A stretch of DNA of 58,337 bases from Palsa-1447 sp964509885 (lineage in GTDB: Bacteria > Verrucomicrobiota > Verrucomicrobiia > Opitutales > Opitutaceae). Where the stretch lies: assembly GCA_964509885.1 (NCBI GenBank), contig CAZDZL010000022.1:1-58337 (forward strand), given 5' to 3'. Below the pieces are notes generated by a model. It was not told the DNA's origin. It saw only the letters and a program-made list of their open reading frames with translations, and did no database searches. Of this stretch, positions 15,592 to 23,725 are shown in pieces (position 1 is the stretch's first letter; each line of letters opens with the position of its first letter). The position numbers and the translations under genes were made by a program.

Positions 15592-16880
15592 ACCCGCCTA
15601 AGTTGCCGGGCGCCGATGTCCCGGCGATAATATTTCGACGCGCAGCGCACCAGGGCGCAGGCCTCGTACGCCCTGTCGGCGGCCGCCCGGAGCGTCGCCC
15701 CGGTCGCCGTGACGCCGAGGACCCGGCCACCGCTCGTGACGAGCCTGCCCGCGGCGTCGCGGGCCGTGCCCGCGTGGAGGACCGTGACGCAGGGGGGCAG
15801 GCCGACGGGGATATCGATCGGGTCGCCCGAGGCGTAGGATTCCGGGTAGCCCATCGCGCTGATGACGACGCAGATCGCGTGCTCCGGACGCACCTCGAGC
15901 GAGAAGCCGGCGAGGCGCCCCGTGGCCGCGGCCCAGAGGAGCGCGAGGGGGTCGCTTGCCAGCCTCGGCAGCACGGCCTGCGTCTCCGGGTCGCCGAAGC
16001 GCGTGTTGAATTCAAGGACCTTGGGCCCCTCCGCGGTAAGCATGATCCCGATGAAGAGCGTGCCGCAAAAGCGGATCCCCTCGGAGGCGATGGCGTCCAC
16101 CGAGGGGCGCACGATCCTCGCCTCGATCTCGGCCATGAGCGCGGGCGTCACCACCTCGGCGGGGGAATAGGCCCCCATGCCGCCCGTGTTGGGCCCGCTG
16201 TCGCCCTCGCCGATCCTCTTGTGGTCCTGGGAGGTCGGCAGGATCACGTAGTCGCGGCCGGAGACGACGACCAGGAGCGAGGTCTCCTCGCCCTCCAGGC
16301 ATTCCTCGATCAGGACCTGGCGGCCGCCCGCCCCGAACTTCCCGTCCTCGATCATCCCCGTCACGGCGGCCTCGGCCTCGGCCAGCGTCGTCGCGACGAC
16401 GACGCCCTTGCCCGCGGCGAGCCCGTCCGCCTTGACGACGACCGGGATTCTCCCCGAGCGCACGAAGGCGAGGGCGGGGGCCGCCTCCGTGAACATCCCG
16501 GCGGCGGCCGTCGGGATCCCGTGCCTTAGGAGGATCTCCTTCGTGTACGTCTTCGAGGCCTCGAGGCGCGCGCCGGCGGCCACGGGGCCGTAGACGGGTA
16601 TCCCCGCCTCGGCGAGGCGGTCCGCGAGGCCGAGGACAAGCGGGACCTCGGGGCCGACGACCACGAGGCCGACCTTCTCGCGCCGGGCGAGGGCGACCAG
16701 GGCGTGGACATCGTCCGCCTTGACCGGGAAGCAGGCCGCATCCGCGGCGATGCCCGCGTTGCCCGGGGCACACAGGACCCTCGGGCGGGCGGGCGAGGCG
16801 GCCAGGGCGCGCACCAGAGCGTGCTCGCGCCCTCCGGAGCCGACCACCAGGACGCAGCGCGGGAGGTCTTCCGGGTTCAA
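15588..16880 (-). CDS. purD: Phosphoribosylamine-glycine ligase (GAR synthetase)
   Basis: A 430-residue ATP-grasp enzyme of de novo purine synthesis: phosphoribosylamine plus glycine plus ATP gives GAR. It has the N-terminal VLVVGSGGREHALVRAL, the VVGPEVPLVLGLAD segment, the ATP-grasp KADGLAAGKGVVVA and EGEETSLL segments, GPNTGGMGAYSP, and LEFNTRFGDPE with metal ligands. I take TTG 16880 as the start because it overlaps the stop of the LOG-fusion gene as TTGA and lies just before the conserved N-terminus. The frame is open far upstream but only as a shadow. Function is certain; start likely. Confidence 0.95.
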   Translation of the reverse strand: MNPEDLPRCVLVVGSGGREHALVRALAASPARPRVLCAPGNAGIAADAACFPVKADDVHALVALARREKVGLVVVGPEVPLVLGLADRLAEAGIPVYGPVAAGARLEASKTYTKEILLRHGIPTAAAGMFTEAAPALAFVRSGRIPVVVKADGLAAGKGVVVATTLAEAEAAVTGMIEDGKFGAGGRQVLIEECLEGEETSLLVVVSGRDYVILPTSQDHKRIGEGDSGPNTGGMGAYSPAEVVTPALMAEIEARIVRPSVDAIASEGIRFCGTLFIGIMLTAEGPKVLEFNTRFGDPETQAVLPRLASDPLALLWAAATGRLAGFSLEVRPEHAICVVISAMGYPESYASGDPIDIPVGLPPCVTVLHAGTARDAAGRLVTSGGRVLGVTATGATLRAAADRAYEACALVRCASKYYRRDIGARQLRRV

Positions 16881-18790
16881 AGGACCTGGAGCTTCTTGCG
16901 GTAGAAGGCCACGACCTCCGCCGGGTCGTCGGTGAAGAGGATGTAGTCCCCGAGCCAGGACGGCGCGCGGCCCGAGCGGATCATCTCGCGCACCAGCTTG
17001 CGCAGGTCGGCCCAGTACCGGGAGTTGAAGAAGATGTAGGGCACCCGGGGGCGGATCCCCAGCTTCAGGTTGCACAGCTCGATGCCGATCTCCTCCAGAG
17101 TTCCCACGCCGCCGACGTTGAAGATGCAGAAATCGGCGACCTCGAACCACTTCTGCCGGAAGTGCCGAGAGGCCTCCTGGAAGGTGTTGAAGAAGTCGAC
17201 GCCGAGCTCCGGCGGCTGGGCCTCGAGCTCGAGGAAGCAGGCCCCCGTGAGGGCGCCGGTGCTCCTCGCCTGGTCGGTCGCCACGCGCATGACGCCGCCG
17301 CCGCCGCCCGTCAGGACGCCGAGGTTCGGCCCGATGAAGGCCGAGAGCTGCTCGACGAGGCCCGAGATGCGTGTCGTGTCGGCCTTGTCCAGGCCGACGG
17401 CCGAGCCGTAGAAGGCGAGGATGGTCGCCTCCTGGAACTTGCGGCCCATCTCCTCCCTCACGAAGAAGCCGTGCTCCTTCTTGTAGACGTGCAGGTACAG
17501 GTCCTTGGTGAGCTCGTCGAACCAGTACACCTGCACGTTGATGGCGTCCAGCGTGTCGAGGCGGGCGTGGGCGTTGCTGGAGAGGAAGTAGCCGTGCGTG
17601 CGAGACGCCTTCCTGAAGACGATGCGCTTCAGGCGGACGTCGGGAATGCGCGTCAGGAGCTCGATCGACTCCAGGAGGTCCGGGAAGTAGTCGACGATCA
17701 GCGTGTCGGCGTCCTTCGGCGCGGCGTCGAGCGCCTGGATCATCGTGCGGTGACCGCAGGCCCCGTTGTTGTCGGCGTAGAGCCTCTTCACGTCCTCCGC
17801 CGTGCCGCCCTTGAAGCAGATGGAGAGGTTCTCCATCGTGGCGCTCTGGCCCTTGACGGAGATCCCCGTCTTCGGCCGCGGCTCGGCGGAGTCGCGCGGC
17901 GGGTTCCCGTCCAGGCTGCGGAAGAGCTCCGTCGCGGTGCCGAGGAGGCGCACGCGGCGCTTCGAGAGGGAGGCGAACTCGGGGTCCTTGGCCTCGGGCG
18001 CGCGGAAGATCTCGACCGACACCATCGGGTTCACGACCGGATGGTCGCCCGGGTTGTAGATCTCGAGCATGATGTTCGTCCCGAAGGTCTTCACGGGGTC
18101 GAGCAGCACGGCGCTCGTGTGGATCCCGAAGTTTCCGGCGCCCTGGTTGAGGACGACGTAGTGCTCCTTCAGGTACATGGAGCAGCTCGTGAGGAGCCCC
18201 GAGCGCGGCGGTATCGCGAGCGGGGAGGCGTCGTGGCGCACCTGGACCTTGTCGAGGAAGCTGCGGCCCGCGTCGCCGCTCACGATGAGCTCGAAGTTGA
18301 TGCGCTGGAGCCGCGGGTTGAGCGTGTAGCTGACCTGGTGGGGCGTGAGGAAGACCGACCCCTGGCTGTCGATGCTGATCGTGTTGGGCAGCTTGAGCCG
18401 GTTCTCCTTGATGGCCGTCCAGATCTCGTCGGAGGTGAGCCTCTCGGATACGGGGGCGTGGAACAGGCGCCCTATGGGAAGCCCCGAGCGCATGAGCTTC
18501 TTCCAGTAGCCCGAGTTCGGGAAGCTCATGTCGAAGATGAAGGCCTCGACCACCAGGACGAGGCGGTTCCCGTCGACCTCGAGGCCGCCTTGAACCTGCA
18601 TCTCGATGCCTATCCTCGCCAGCGAGCTGCGCTCCGTGAACTTGAGGTCGGCCTTGCGCGCCTTCATGAACTCGAACTCCGAGGGGTTGCGCGGCCAGAA
18701 GGCGAGCGCGAGCGTGACGGTGCGCTCGTCCTTGTTCTTCACGGTCAGGATCTGGCCGTCCTGGCTGGTCCAGAATTGCTCTTGGCTCAT
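16877..18790 (-). CDS. LOG-family (nucleotide 5-prime-monophosphate phosphoribohydrolase-like) domain fused to a long unknown N-terminus
   Basis: A 637-residue protein from ATG 18790; a TTG at 18829 could add 13 residues. The C-terminal 190 or so residues match the LOG/lysine-decarboxylase-like family: GGGGGVMRVATDQA (from residue 495) and GGVGTLEE (from 560, the PGGxGTxxE motif with Val for Thr variation nearby). LOG enzymes hydrolyse ribose-5-phosphate from nucleoside monophosphates. The first 400 residues have two beta-rich parts (WTSQDGQILTVKNKDERTV; GSVFLTPHQVSYTLNPRLQ) and a Rossmann-like middle part, none of which I recognise. It overlaps purD by TTGA, consistent with a purine link. 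Standalone LOG proteins are about 180-240 residues. Confidence 0.75.
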   Translation of the reverse strand: MSQEQFWTSQDGQILTVKNKDERTVTLALAFWPRNPSEFEFMKARKADLKFTERSSLARIGIEMQVQGGLEVDGNRLVLVVEAFIFDMSFPNSGYWKKLMRSGLPIGRLFHAPVSERLTSDEIWTAIKENRLKLPNTISIDSQGSVFLTPHQVSYTLNPRLQRINFELIVSGDAGRSFLDKVQVRHDASPLAIPPRSGLLTSCSMYLKEHYVVLNQGAGNFGIHTSAVLLDPVKTFGTNIMLEIYNPGDHPVVNPMVSVEIFRAPEAKDPEFASLSKRRVRLLGTATELFRSLDGNPPRDSAEPRPKTGISVKGQSATMENLSICFKGGTAEDVKRLYADNNGACGHRTMIQALDAAPKDADTLIVDYFPDLLESIELLTRIPDVRLKRIVFRKASRTHGYFLSSNAHARLDTLDAINVQVYWFDELTKDLYLHVYKKEHGFFVREEMGRKFQEATILAFYGSAVGLDKADTTRISGLVEQLSAFIGPNLGVLTGGGGGVMRVATDQARSTGALTGACFLELEAQPPELGVDFFNTFQEASRHFRQKWFEVADFCIFNVGGVGTLEEIGIELCNLKLGIRPRVPYIFFNSRYWADLRKLVREMIRSGRAPSWLGDYILFTDDPAEVVAFYRKKLQVL

Positions 18791-18894
18791 GGAACCCGAA
18801 AGCGTGGGGGACGGGGGCCCCGGACTCAAGCGGCGAACAAGCGCTATAGATTTGCAAACGGCCCGGGGAAGGGCATGAGTTCCCCACTCATCGC

Positions 18895-19668
18895 ATGAAA
18901 ATCTCCCCCCCCTCGAAGGCCCTCTTGCTCTCCCTCGCCGCCGCGTCCGCCGTCCTGGCCCAGGACGCCACGGTGACCGTGCCGCCGCAGGCCCCGAAGC
19001 CGGCGGCCGTTGCGCCCGCCCCGACCTACACGGACGGCCAGCTCCTGGAGGAGTTCGGGTGGTACATCGCCAAGCGCACCGGGCTCTCCGAGCTCTCGCT
19101 CACCCCCGCCGAGTCCGACCAGCTGACCAAGGGCGTGCTCTCGGCCCTCAACGGCAAGGAGGCGCCGTTCGAGATCCAGAAGATCGGGCCGGCGATGACC
19201 GACTTCATCCAGAAGAAGCAGGCCGTCATGCTCGAGACCATCAAGACGAAGAACATGGGCCAGGCGGCGGCGTATTTCGCGAAGCTGAAGGAGGACAAGG
19301 ACGTCGTGGAGCTCCCCTCGGGCCTGCGCTACCAGATCATGAAGCCGGGCACCGGCAACCCGCCCAAGCCGACGGACACCGTCAAGGTCAACTACACGGG
19401 AACGCTCATCGACGGCAGCGTCTTTGACAGCTCCGACCGACTCGGCAAGCCGCTCGACATCGAGCTGGACAAGGTGATCGCCGGCTGGACGGAGGGCATG
19501 CAGAAGATCGGCAAGGGCGGACAGATCATGCTCTTCGTGCCGCCGCAGCTGGGCTACGGCGACGACGGACGCCCCGGCATCCCGCCGGGCTCCGTGCTCG
19601 TCTTCAAGGTCGACCTGCTGGACATCACGCCGTCCGCGGCCGTGTCCACCCCGGCCGCGGCGAAGTAG
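18895..19668 (+). CDS. Exported FKBP-type peptidyl-prolyl cis-trans isomerase (FkpA/Mip-like)
   Basis: A 257-residue periplasmic foldase. Residues 1-22 are a signal peptide ending LAQ. A helical dimerisation domain (FKBP_N) covers about 45-130, and the FKBP_C domain about 140-245 with VKVNYTGTLIDGSVFDSS, GWTEGMQKIGKGG and PPQLGYGDDGRPGIPPGSVLVFKVDLLDI. This is the standard FkpA layout, usually assisting folding of envelope proteins. It is divergent from the LOG-fusion gene and heads a plus-strand run with aroK, queG and a membrane protein. Function is secure at family level. Confidence 0.92.
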   Translation: MKISPPSKALLLSLAAASAVLAQDATVTVPPQAPKPAAVAPAPTYTDGQLLEEFGWYIAKRTGLSELSLTPAESDQLTKGVLSALNGKEAPFEIQKIGPAMTDFIQKKQAVMLETIKTKNMGQAAAYFAKLKEDKDVVELPSGLRYQIMKPGTGNPPKPTDTVKVNYTGTLIDGSVFDSSDRLGKPLDIELDKVIAGWTEGMQKIGKGGQIMLFVPPQLGYGDDGRPGIPPGSVLVFKVDLLDITPSAAVSTPAAAK

Positions 19669-19703
19669 CCGCTCTGCGGCCCATCTGGAAGGGCGCGTAT
19701 CCC

Positions 19704-20264
19704 CTGAAACCGGAGGATGTAAACCTTTACCTTGTCGGGTTCATGGGAACGGGCAAGACGACCGTGGGGCGCACGGTCGCCCACCGGATCGGCTTCAAGT
19801 GCGTCGACAGCGACCACGAGATCGAGCGCAAGGCGGGCAAGCCGGTGTCGAGGATCTTCGCGGAGGACGGCGAGGCCTCCTTCCGCGCCCTGGAGCGCGA
19901 GTTCGTCGAGTCGGGCCACGCCCCCGAGAAGGTGGTTGTGGCCTGCGGCGGCGGCCTCGTGGTCCAGCCCGGGATGCTCGCGACCCTCGCGTCGAAGGGT
20001 GTCGTCGTCTGCCTGCACGCGTCCATCGAGACCATCCTCGCCCGCACGGGGCGCCACGGCGCGACCCGCCCGCTCCTGGATGTCGACGACCCCGACGCCA
20101 AGGCCCGCGCCCTCTTTGCCGAGCGGGAGCCCATCTACAGGTCGGCGGGAACGGTGATCCTCACCGATTCGCGGCCGCTCAGCGAGGTCTCGGGGCACGT
20201 GATCCGCGTGTGGCGGCGCGAGTCCCTGTCCTTCGCCCAGCGGCGGCCGTCGGGCGGGGCCTGA
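19704..20264 (+). CDS. aroK: Shikimate kinase (start codon uncertain)
   Basis: Phosphorylates shikimate at the 3-hydroxyl in aromatic amino acid synthesis. The P-loop is GFMGTGKTTVGR, the shikimate-binding DSDHEIERKAGKPV and FRALEREF follow, then the VVVACGGGLV loop and the lid Arg in GATRPLL. The first canonical start in frame, ATG 19743, is the Met inside the P-loop segment and would delete the beta-1 strand NLYLVGF encoded just upstream. No ATG, GTG or TTG lies between the frame's opening and 19743. I give CTG 19704 as a provisional start (186 residues; AAGGG ten bases before). Function is sure, start is not. Confidence 0.85.
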   Translation: MKPEDVNLYLVGFMGTGKTTVGRTVAHRIGFKCVDSDHEIERKAGKPVSRIFAEDGEASFRALEREFVESGHAPEKVVVACGGGLVVQPGMLATLASKGVVVCLHASIETILARTGRHGATRPLLDVDDPDAKARALFAEREPIYRSAGTVILTDSRPLSEVSGHVIRVWRRESLSFAQRRPSGGA

Positions 20265-20268
20265 GGCC

Positions 20269-21393
20269 ATGGGGGGGCGCCGGGAGGAACTTCGGGGGCG
20301 GCTCGCCGGCCTCGGCTTCGACGAGGTGAGGTTCGTGAGCCTTGCCCCGCCGCCCCGCGGCGACGGGCTGCGGCGTTGGCTCGATTCGGGCTACCATGCG
20401 GACATGGAGTGGATGGAGCGCACGGCCGCGAAGCGGATGGACCCGGGGCTCGTCCTCGAGGGGGCCCGCTCGGCGATACTCCTCGGCGTGGACTACTACC
20501 AGGGCGGCGAGAGGGGCGGCGGGGGCGCGCCGGCCTGGGCGAGGTACAGCCTCTACCGCGACTACCACGACTCGCTCAAGCCCGCGCTCGAGCGCGCGGG
20601 CAAGGCGATCGAGGAGATCTGCGGCGCCGCCCCCAGCGACTACCGCTACTATGTGGACACGGGCCCCGTGCTCGAGCGCGCCTGGGCAGCGCTCTCGGGG
20701 GTCGGGTTCATCGGCAAGAACTCGATGCTCATCTCGCGAACGCACGGCAACTGGCTCTTTCTTGCGTCCATCCTCACGCGCCTCGACCTCGAGGCGGATC
20801 CCCCGCTGCGGGGGCGCGGGGACCCGGGCTCCGTGGGCCTGCTCTGCGGCAAGTGCACGCGCTGCCTGGACGCCTGCCCGACGCAGGCGTTCCCGAGGCC
20901 GGGCGTCGTGGACGCGCGCCGGTGCATCTCGTACCAGACGATCGAGAACAAGGGCGTGATCCCCGCGGAGCTGCGCGCCGCGATCGGAAACCGCGTCTAC
21001 GGCTGCGACACCTGCCTCGATGTCTGCCCGTGGAACCGCTTCGCGCGGGAGGGTCGCCGGATGATCCTCTCGGCGAGGAACGATATCGCGGCACTTTCAC
21101 TTCGGGAGCTCCTCGAGCTCACGCCCGGGAGATTCGCCGAGGTCTTCAAGGGCACGGCGATCAAGCGGGTGAAGCTGGCCGGGCTCCTGAGGAACGCCTG
21201 CGTTGCCGCGGGCAACTCGGGCGACGCATCGCTCGTGGGTCCCCTGGCGAGGCTCGCGTCCCACGCGTCGCCCGTCGTGCGGGCGCACGCGGTCTGGGCC
21301 GTGCGGCGCCTCGGGGCCGGCGAGTCCCTCCGGGAGGCGCGCGCGGCGGAGGCCGACCCCATCGTCCTCGCCGAATATGCCGGCACCCCCTAG
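20269..21393 (+). CDS. queG: Epoxyqueuosine reductase
   Basis: A 374-residue cobalamin- and iron-sulfur-dependent enzyme that makes the last step of queuosine synthesis on tRNA. It shows the N-terminal DUF1730 part (YHADMEWMERTAAKRMDP, GARSAILLGVDYY), KNSMLISRTHGNWLFLASI, and two [4Fe-4S] motifs, CGKCTRCLDACPTQAF and CDTCLDVCPW. The tail (residues about 290-370) is a HEAT-like repeat region typical of QueG. It starts four bases after aroK stops. The assignment is firm. Confidence 0.95.
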   Translation: MGGRREELRGRLAGLGFDEVRFVSLAPPPRGDGLRRWLDSGYHADMEWMERTAAKRMDPGLVLEGARSAILLGVDYYQGGERGGGGAPAWARYSLYRDYHDSLKPALERAGKAIEEICGAAPSDYRYYVDTGPVLERAWAALSGVGFIGKNSMLISRTHGNWLFLASILTRLDLEADPPLRGRGDPGSVGLLCGKCTRCLDACPTQAFPRPGVVDARRCISYQTIENKGVIPAELRAAIGNRVYGCDTCLDVCPWNRFAREGRRMILSARNDIAALSLRELLELTPGRFAEVFKGTAIKRVKLAGLLRNACVAAGNSGDASLVGPLARLASHASPVVRAHAVWAVRRLGAGESLREARAAEADPIVLAEYAGTP

Positions 21394-21397
21394 CGGC

Positions 21398-23692
21398 ATG
21401 GAGCGCGGCGATCCCGTCCCCCCAGCCAAGTCGGCGGCGCTCCCGGGCTGGCTTTCCCCGCTTGGGCTCCTCGTGGTCCTCGCCGGCGAGCTGGCCCTGT
21501 TCTGTTTCGCAACCGCCCGCCACGTTTCGTGGGCCTACCCGCGGTGGCTGGACCAGCTGCAGTACCTGGGCGAAGCCTACGACGGGTATGACTGGGCGAT
21601 AGACCACGGCTTCCTCGAGGGAGCCCGCCACGCGCTGGCCCATGTCGCGCCGCAGGGGTCGCTCCACGGCCTCCTGGCGATGCTCGTCTTCGAGTTCTGC
21701 GGCCCGACACGGACGGCCGCGCTCAGCCTCAACATGCTTGCGCTCCTCGCCCTGCAGGCGGCCCTGTTCGCGTCGGTCCGCAGGGTCTCGGGATCGTGGT
21801 CTCTCGCATGGGCGTCGCTGGGGCTCCTGGCCGCGTGCCATGCGCCCTGGATCTTCGGGCCCGGCTCGGCGTTCGACTTCCGGCTGGATTGGATGGCGGC
21901 CTGCGCCTACGGCGTCGCGCTCTGCGCCGCGGTGGCGTCGGACGGCTTTGGGTCCGTGCGCGGGTCGCTCGCCTTCGGGGTCGCCGTGGGCGTGGCCGTC
22001 CTCGTCCGGCACCTGACCGGCGTCTATTTCGTCCTCGTCTACCTGGGCCTTTTCCTGTGGCTCGCCACGAGGCCGGGCGGCAGGGCACGGTGCCTTCGGC
22101 TCGCCCTCTCGGGGCTCGTCGCGGCGGGGCTCTCGGCCTGGGCGCTCATCAGGGCGCGCCACGAGATCTTCATCTACTACTGGGGCACCCATGTCTCGGG
22201 CGCGGAGGTGTCGCTTCGCGATTCGCACCTAGGGCTTGCTTCGTCGATCCGCTGGCTCGCGCGCCAGGCGCTCTTCGACAAGATGGGACTTGAGGCAGCG
22301 CTCATCTGCGCTGCGGCCGGCACCGTCCTTTTCACAGCCGGCCGCCATTGCGTCCGGGGGGACGCGCCGCCCGGGCAGCCGCGCCTCCGGGATGCCTGGG
22401 CGGCGGCCGTCGTCTTCCTCGCCGCGCCTGCCTGCGTCCTCTGCGGGCTCAATGAGCAGTCCCCGGCGCCCGCCTCGGTCATCCTGGCGCCGCTCGTGTG
22501 GATGATCGTCCTGTGCTGGATCCACCTCTCGAGGAATGCGGGCCGCGGGGCGCGGCGCTTGGCAGGAGCGGCCGCCGCAGTGGCGGGGATTGCGGTCTTC
22601 GTCCAGGCGCAGGTCGTGAACCCGATCGCAGCAGCCGACGAGGCGCATTTCCGGAGTGTGAACGCCCTGGGCGACTTCCTGTTCTTCCGCGCCGAGGAGG
22701 CCGGGCTCAGCCGACCGGTTGTGTCGACGACGTGGATCCTCGACGGCGTGGACGCCCGGCTGTTCGGGGTGCTCGCGCACGAGCGCCACGAAAGCCGGCT
22801 GCGCTTCACGCCCCTGCTGCCGACGGGAATCACGGACCCGGCTCCGGGCGACGTCATGGAGCGCCTAGCCAAGAGCGACTTTGTCTGCCTGGTGACCCGG
22901 GCCGACGGGGCGTGGCCGTTCGACCGCCGCATGGCCGCGATGCTCCCGGAAATGAAGCGCTGGTGCGAGGGCAGCCTGAAGCTTGACGGGGGGCTCGAGA
23001 CGGCCGAGTTCACGGTCTCGGTCTACGAGAGGCCGGCCCTGGCGCGGCCCCGCGGGGGGCGGGGGGTCGCCCTCGAGCCGATGATCGCCGCAGGACTCAA
23101 GGCAGAGGCGGCTGCGCCCGCGCTCCCCCCGGGCCCGCCGAGGCTCATGCTTCCCGCGAGCGTCCCGTGGACCACGGCGGCTGAGTTCCACTTTCTGTTG
23201 AAGGCGGCCTACAGCCCGATGACGCTCTCCGTCGAGGGCCTGCCCGCCGGCCTTGCGGTCGATGCCCGGACGGGCGAGATCCGGGGCTCGTTTCCGCACC
23301 CGGGAACGTTCGAGACCCACGTCCATGCCGCGAATGCCGTGGGCGCCGCCGACTCCCCGCTCGTGTTCCATGTATCCGGCGACGCGCGCGGCGCCTCGGC
23401 CAGGGCGCCTGAAAGGGCCGCCATCGGCGTCCCGGTGGAGATTTCATTCTCGGTGTTCGAGACGCAGGCGACGCTCGACTTCGTCGACATCACGGACCTC
23501 TCCGTTCCGCGTGTGCTCGCCCGCCTTGAAGCGGGCGACGACGAGCGTCGGATATGGGAGGGAACTCTGACGGCGACCTTCCGGGAGCCGGGGCTCCACA
23601 CGGTGCTCCTGCGGTTCGTGCGGCTGGACCCAGCCGGGGCAGGGGGCTACGCCTTCGTGGACAGGGAATGCCGCATCCAGGTGGGGCCCTGA
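21398..23692 (+). CDS. Polytopic GT-C-like membrane protein with a C-terminal putative Ig (He_PIG-like) domain
   Basis: A 764-residue protein from ATG 21398, four bases after the queG stop; ATG 21377 is an alternative that would overlap queG. The first 400 residues contain about ten hydrophobic helices, and the first external loop has WLDQLQYLGEAYDGYDWA, the acid-rich type of loop seen in GT-C glycosyltransferases. A soluble region follows, then about residues 580-670 match the He_PIG pattern (LPAGLAVDARTGEIRGSFPHPGTFETHVHAAN). A last beta domain ends the protein. The sugar donor, if any, would be a polyprenyl-phosphate sugar. Joining a membrane transferase to an Ig fold is unusual. Confidence 0.65.
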   Translation: MERGDPVPPAKSAALPGWLSPLGLLVVLAGELALFCFATARHVSWAYPRWLDQLQYLGEAYDGYDWAIDHGFLEGARHALAHVAPQGSLHGLLAMLVFEFCGPTRTAALSLNMLALLALQAALFASVRRVSGSWSLAWASLGLLAACHAPWIFGPGSAFDFRLDWMAACAYGVALCAAVASDGFGSVRGSLAFGVAVGVAVLVRHLTGVYFVLVYLGLFLWLATRPGGRARCLRLALSGLVAAGLSAWALIRARHEIFIYYWGTHVSGAEVSLRDSHLGLASSIRWLARQALFDKMGLEAALICAAAGTVLFTAGRHCVRGDAPPGQPRLRDAWAAAVVFLAAPACVLCGLNEQSPAPASVILAPLVWMIVLCWIHLSRNAGRGARRLAGAAAAVAGIAVFVQAQVVNPIAAADEAHFRSVNALGDFLFFRAEEAGLSRPVVSTTWILDGVDARLFGVLAHERHESRLRFTPLLPTGITDPAPGDVMERLAKSDFVCLVTRADGAWPFDRRMAAMLPEMKRWCEGSLKLDGGLETAEFTVSVYERPALARPRGGRGVALEPMIAAGLKAEAAAPALPPGPPRLMLPASVPWTTAAEFHFLLKAAYSPMTLSVEGLPAGLAVDARTGEIRGSFPHPGTFETHVHAANAVGAADSPLVFHVSGDARGASARAPERAAIGVPVEISFSVFETQATLDFVDITDLSVPRVLARLEAGDDERRIWEGTLTATFREPGLHTVLLRFVRLDPAGAGGYAFVDRECRIQVGP

Positions 23693-23725
23693 ATCCGGAC
23701 CCGGGAACCGTGCGGCCCCGAGGCC

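Noticed and set aside
16881..18887. Long in-frame extension upstream of purD
   Set aside because: It is another frame of the LOG-fusion gene on the same strand. Its composition is a GC shadow, and the conserved PurD N-terminus starts right after TTG 16880.
19717..19722. ATG at 19717 as the aroK start
   Set aside because: Although GGAGG precedes it, it is out of frame with AroK and is followed at once by TAA.
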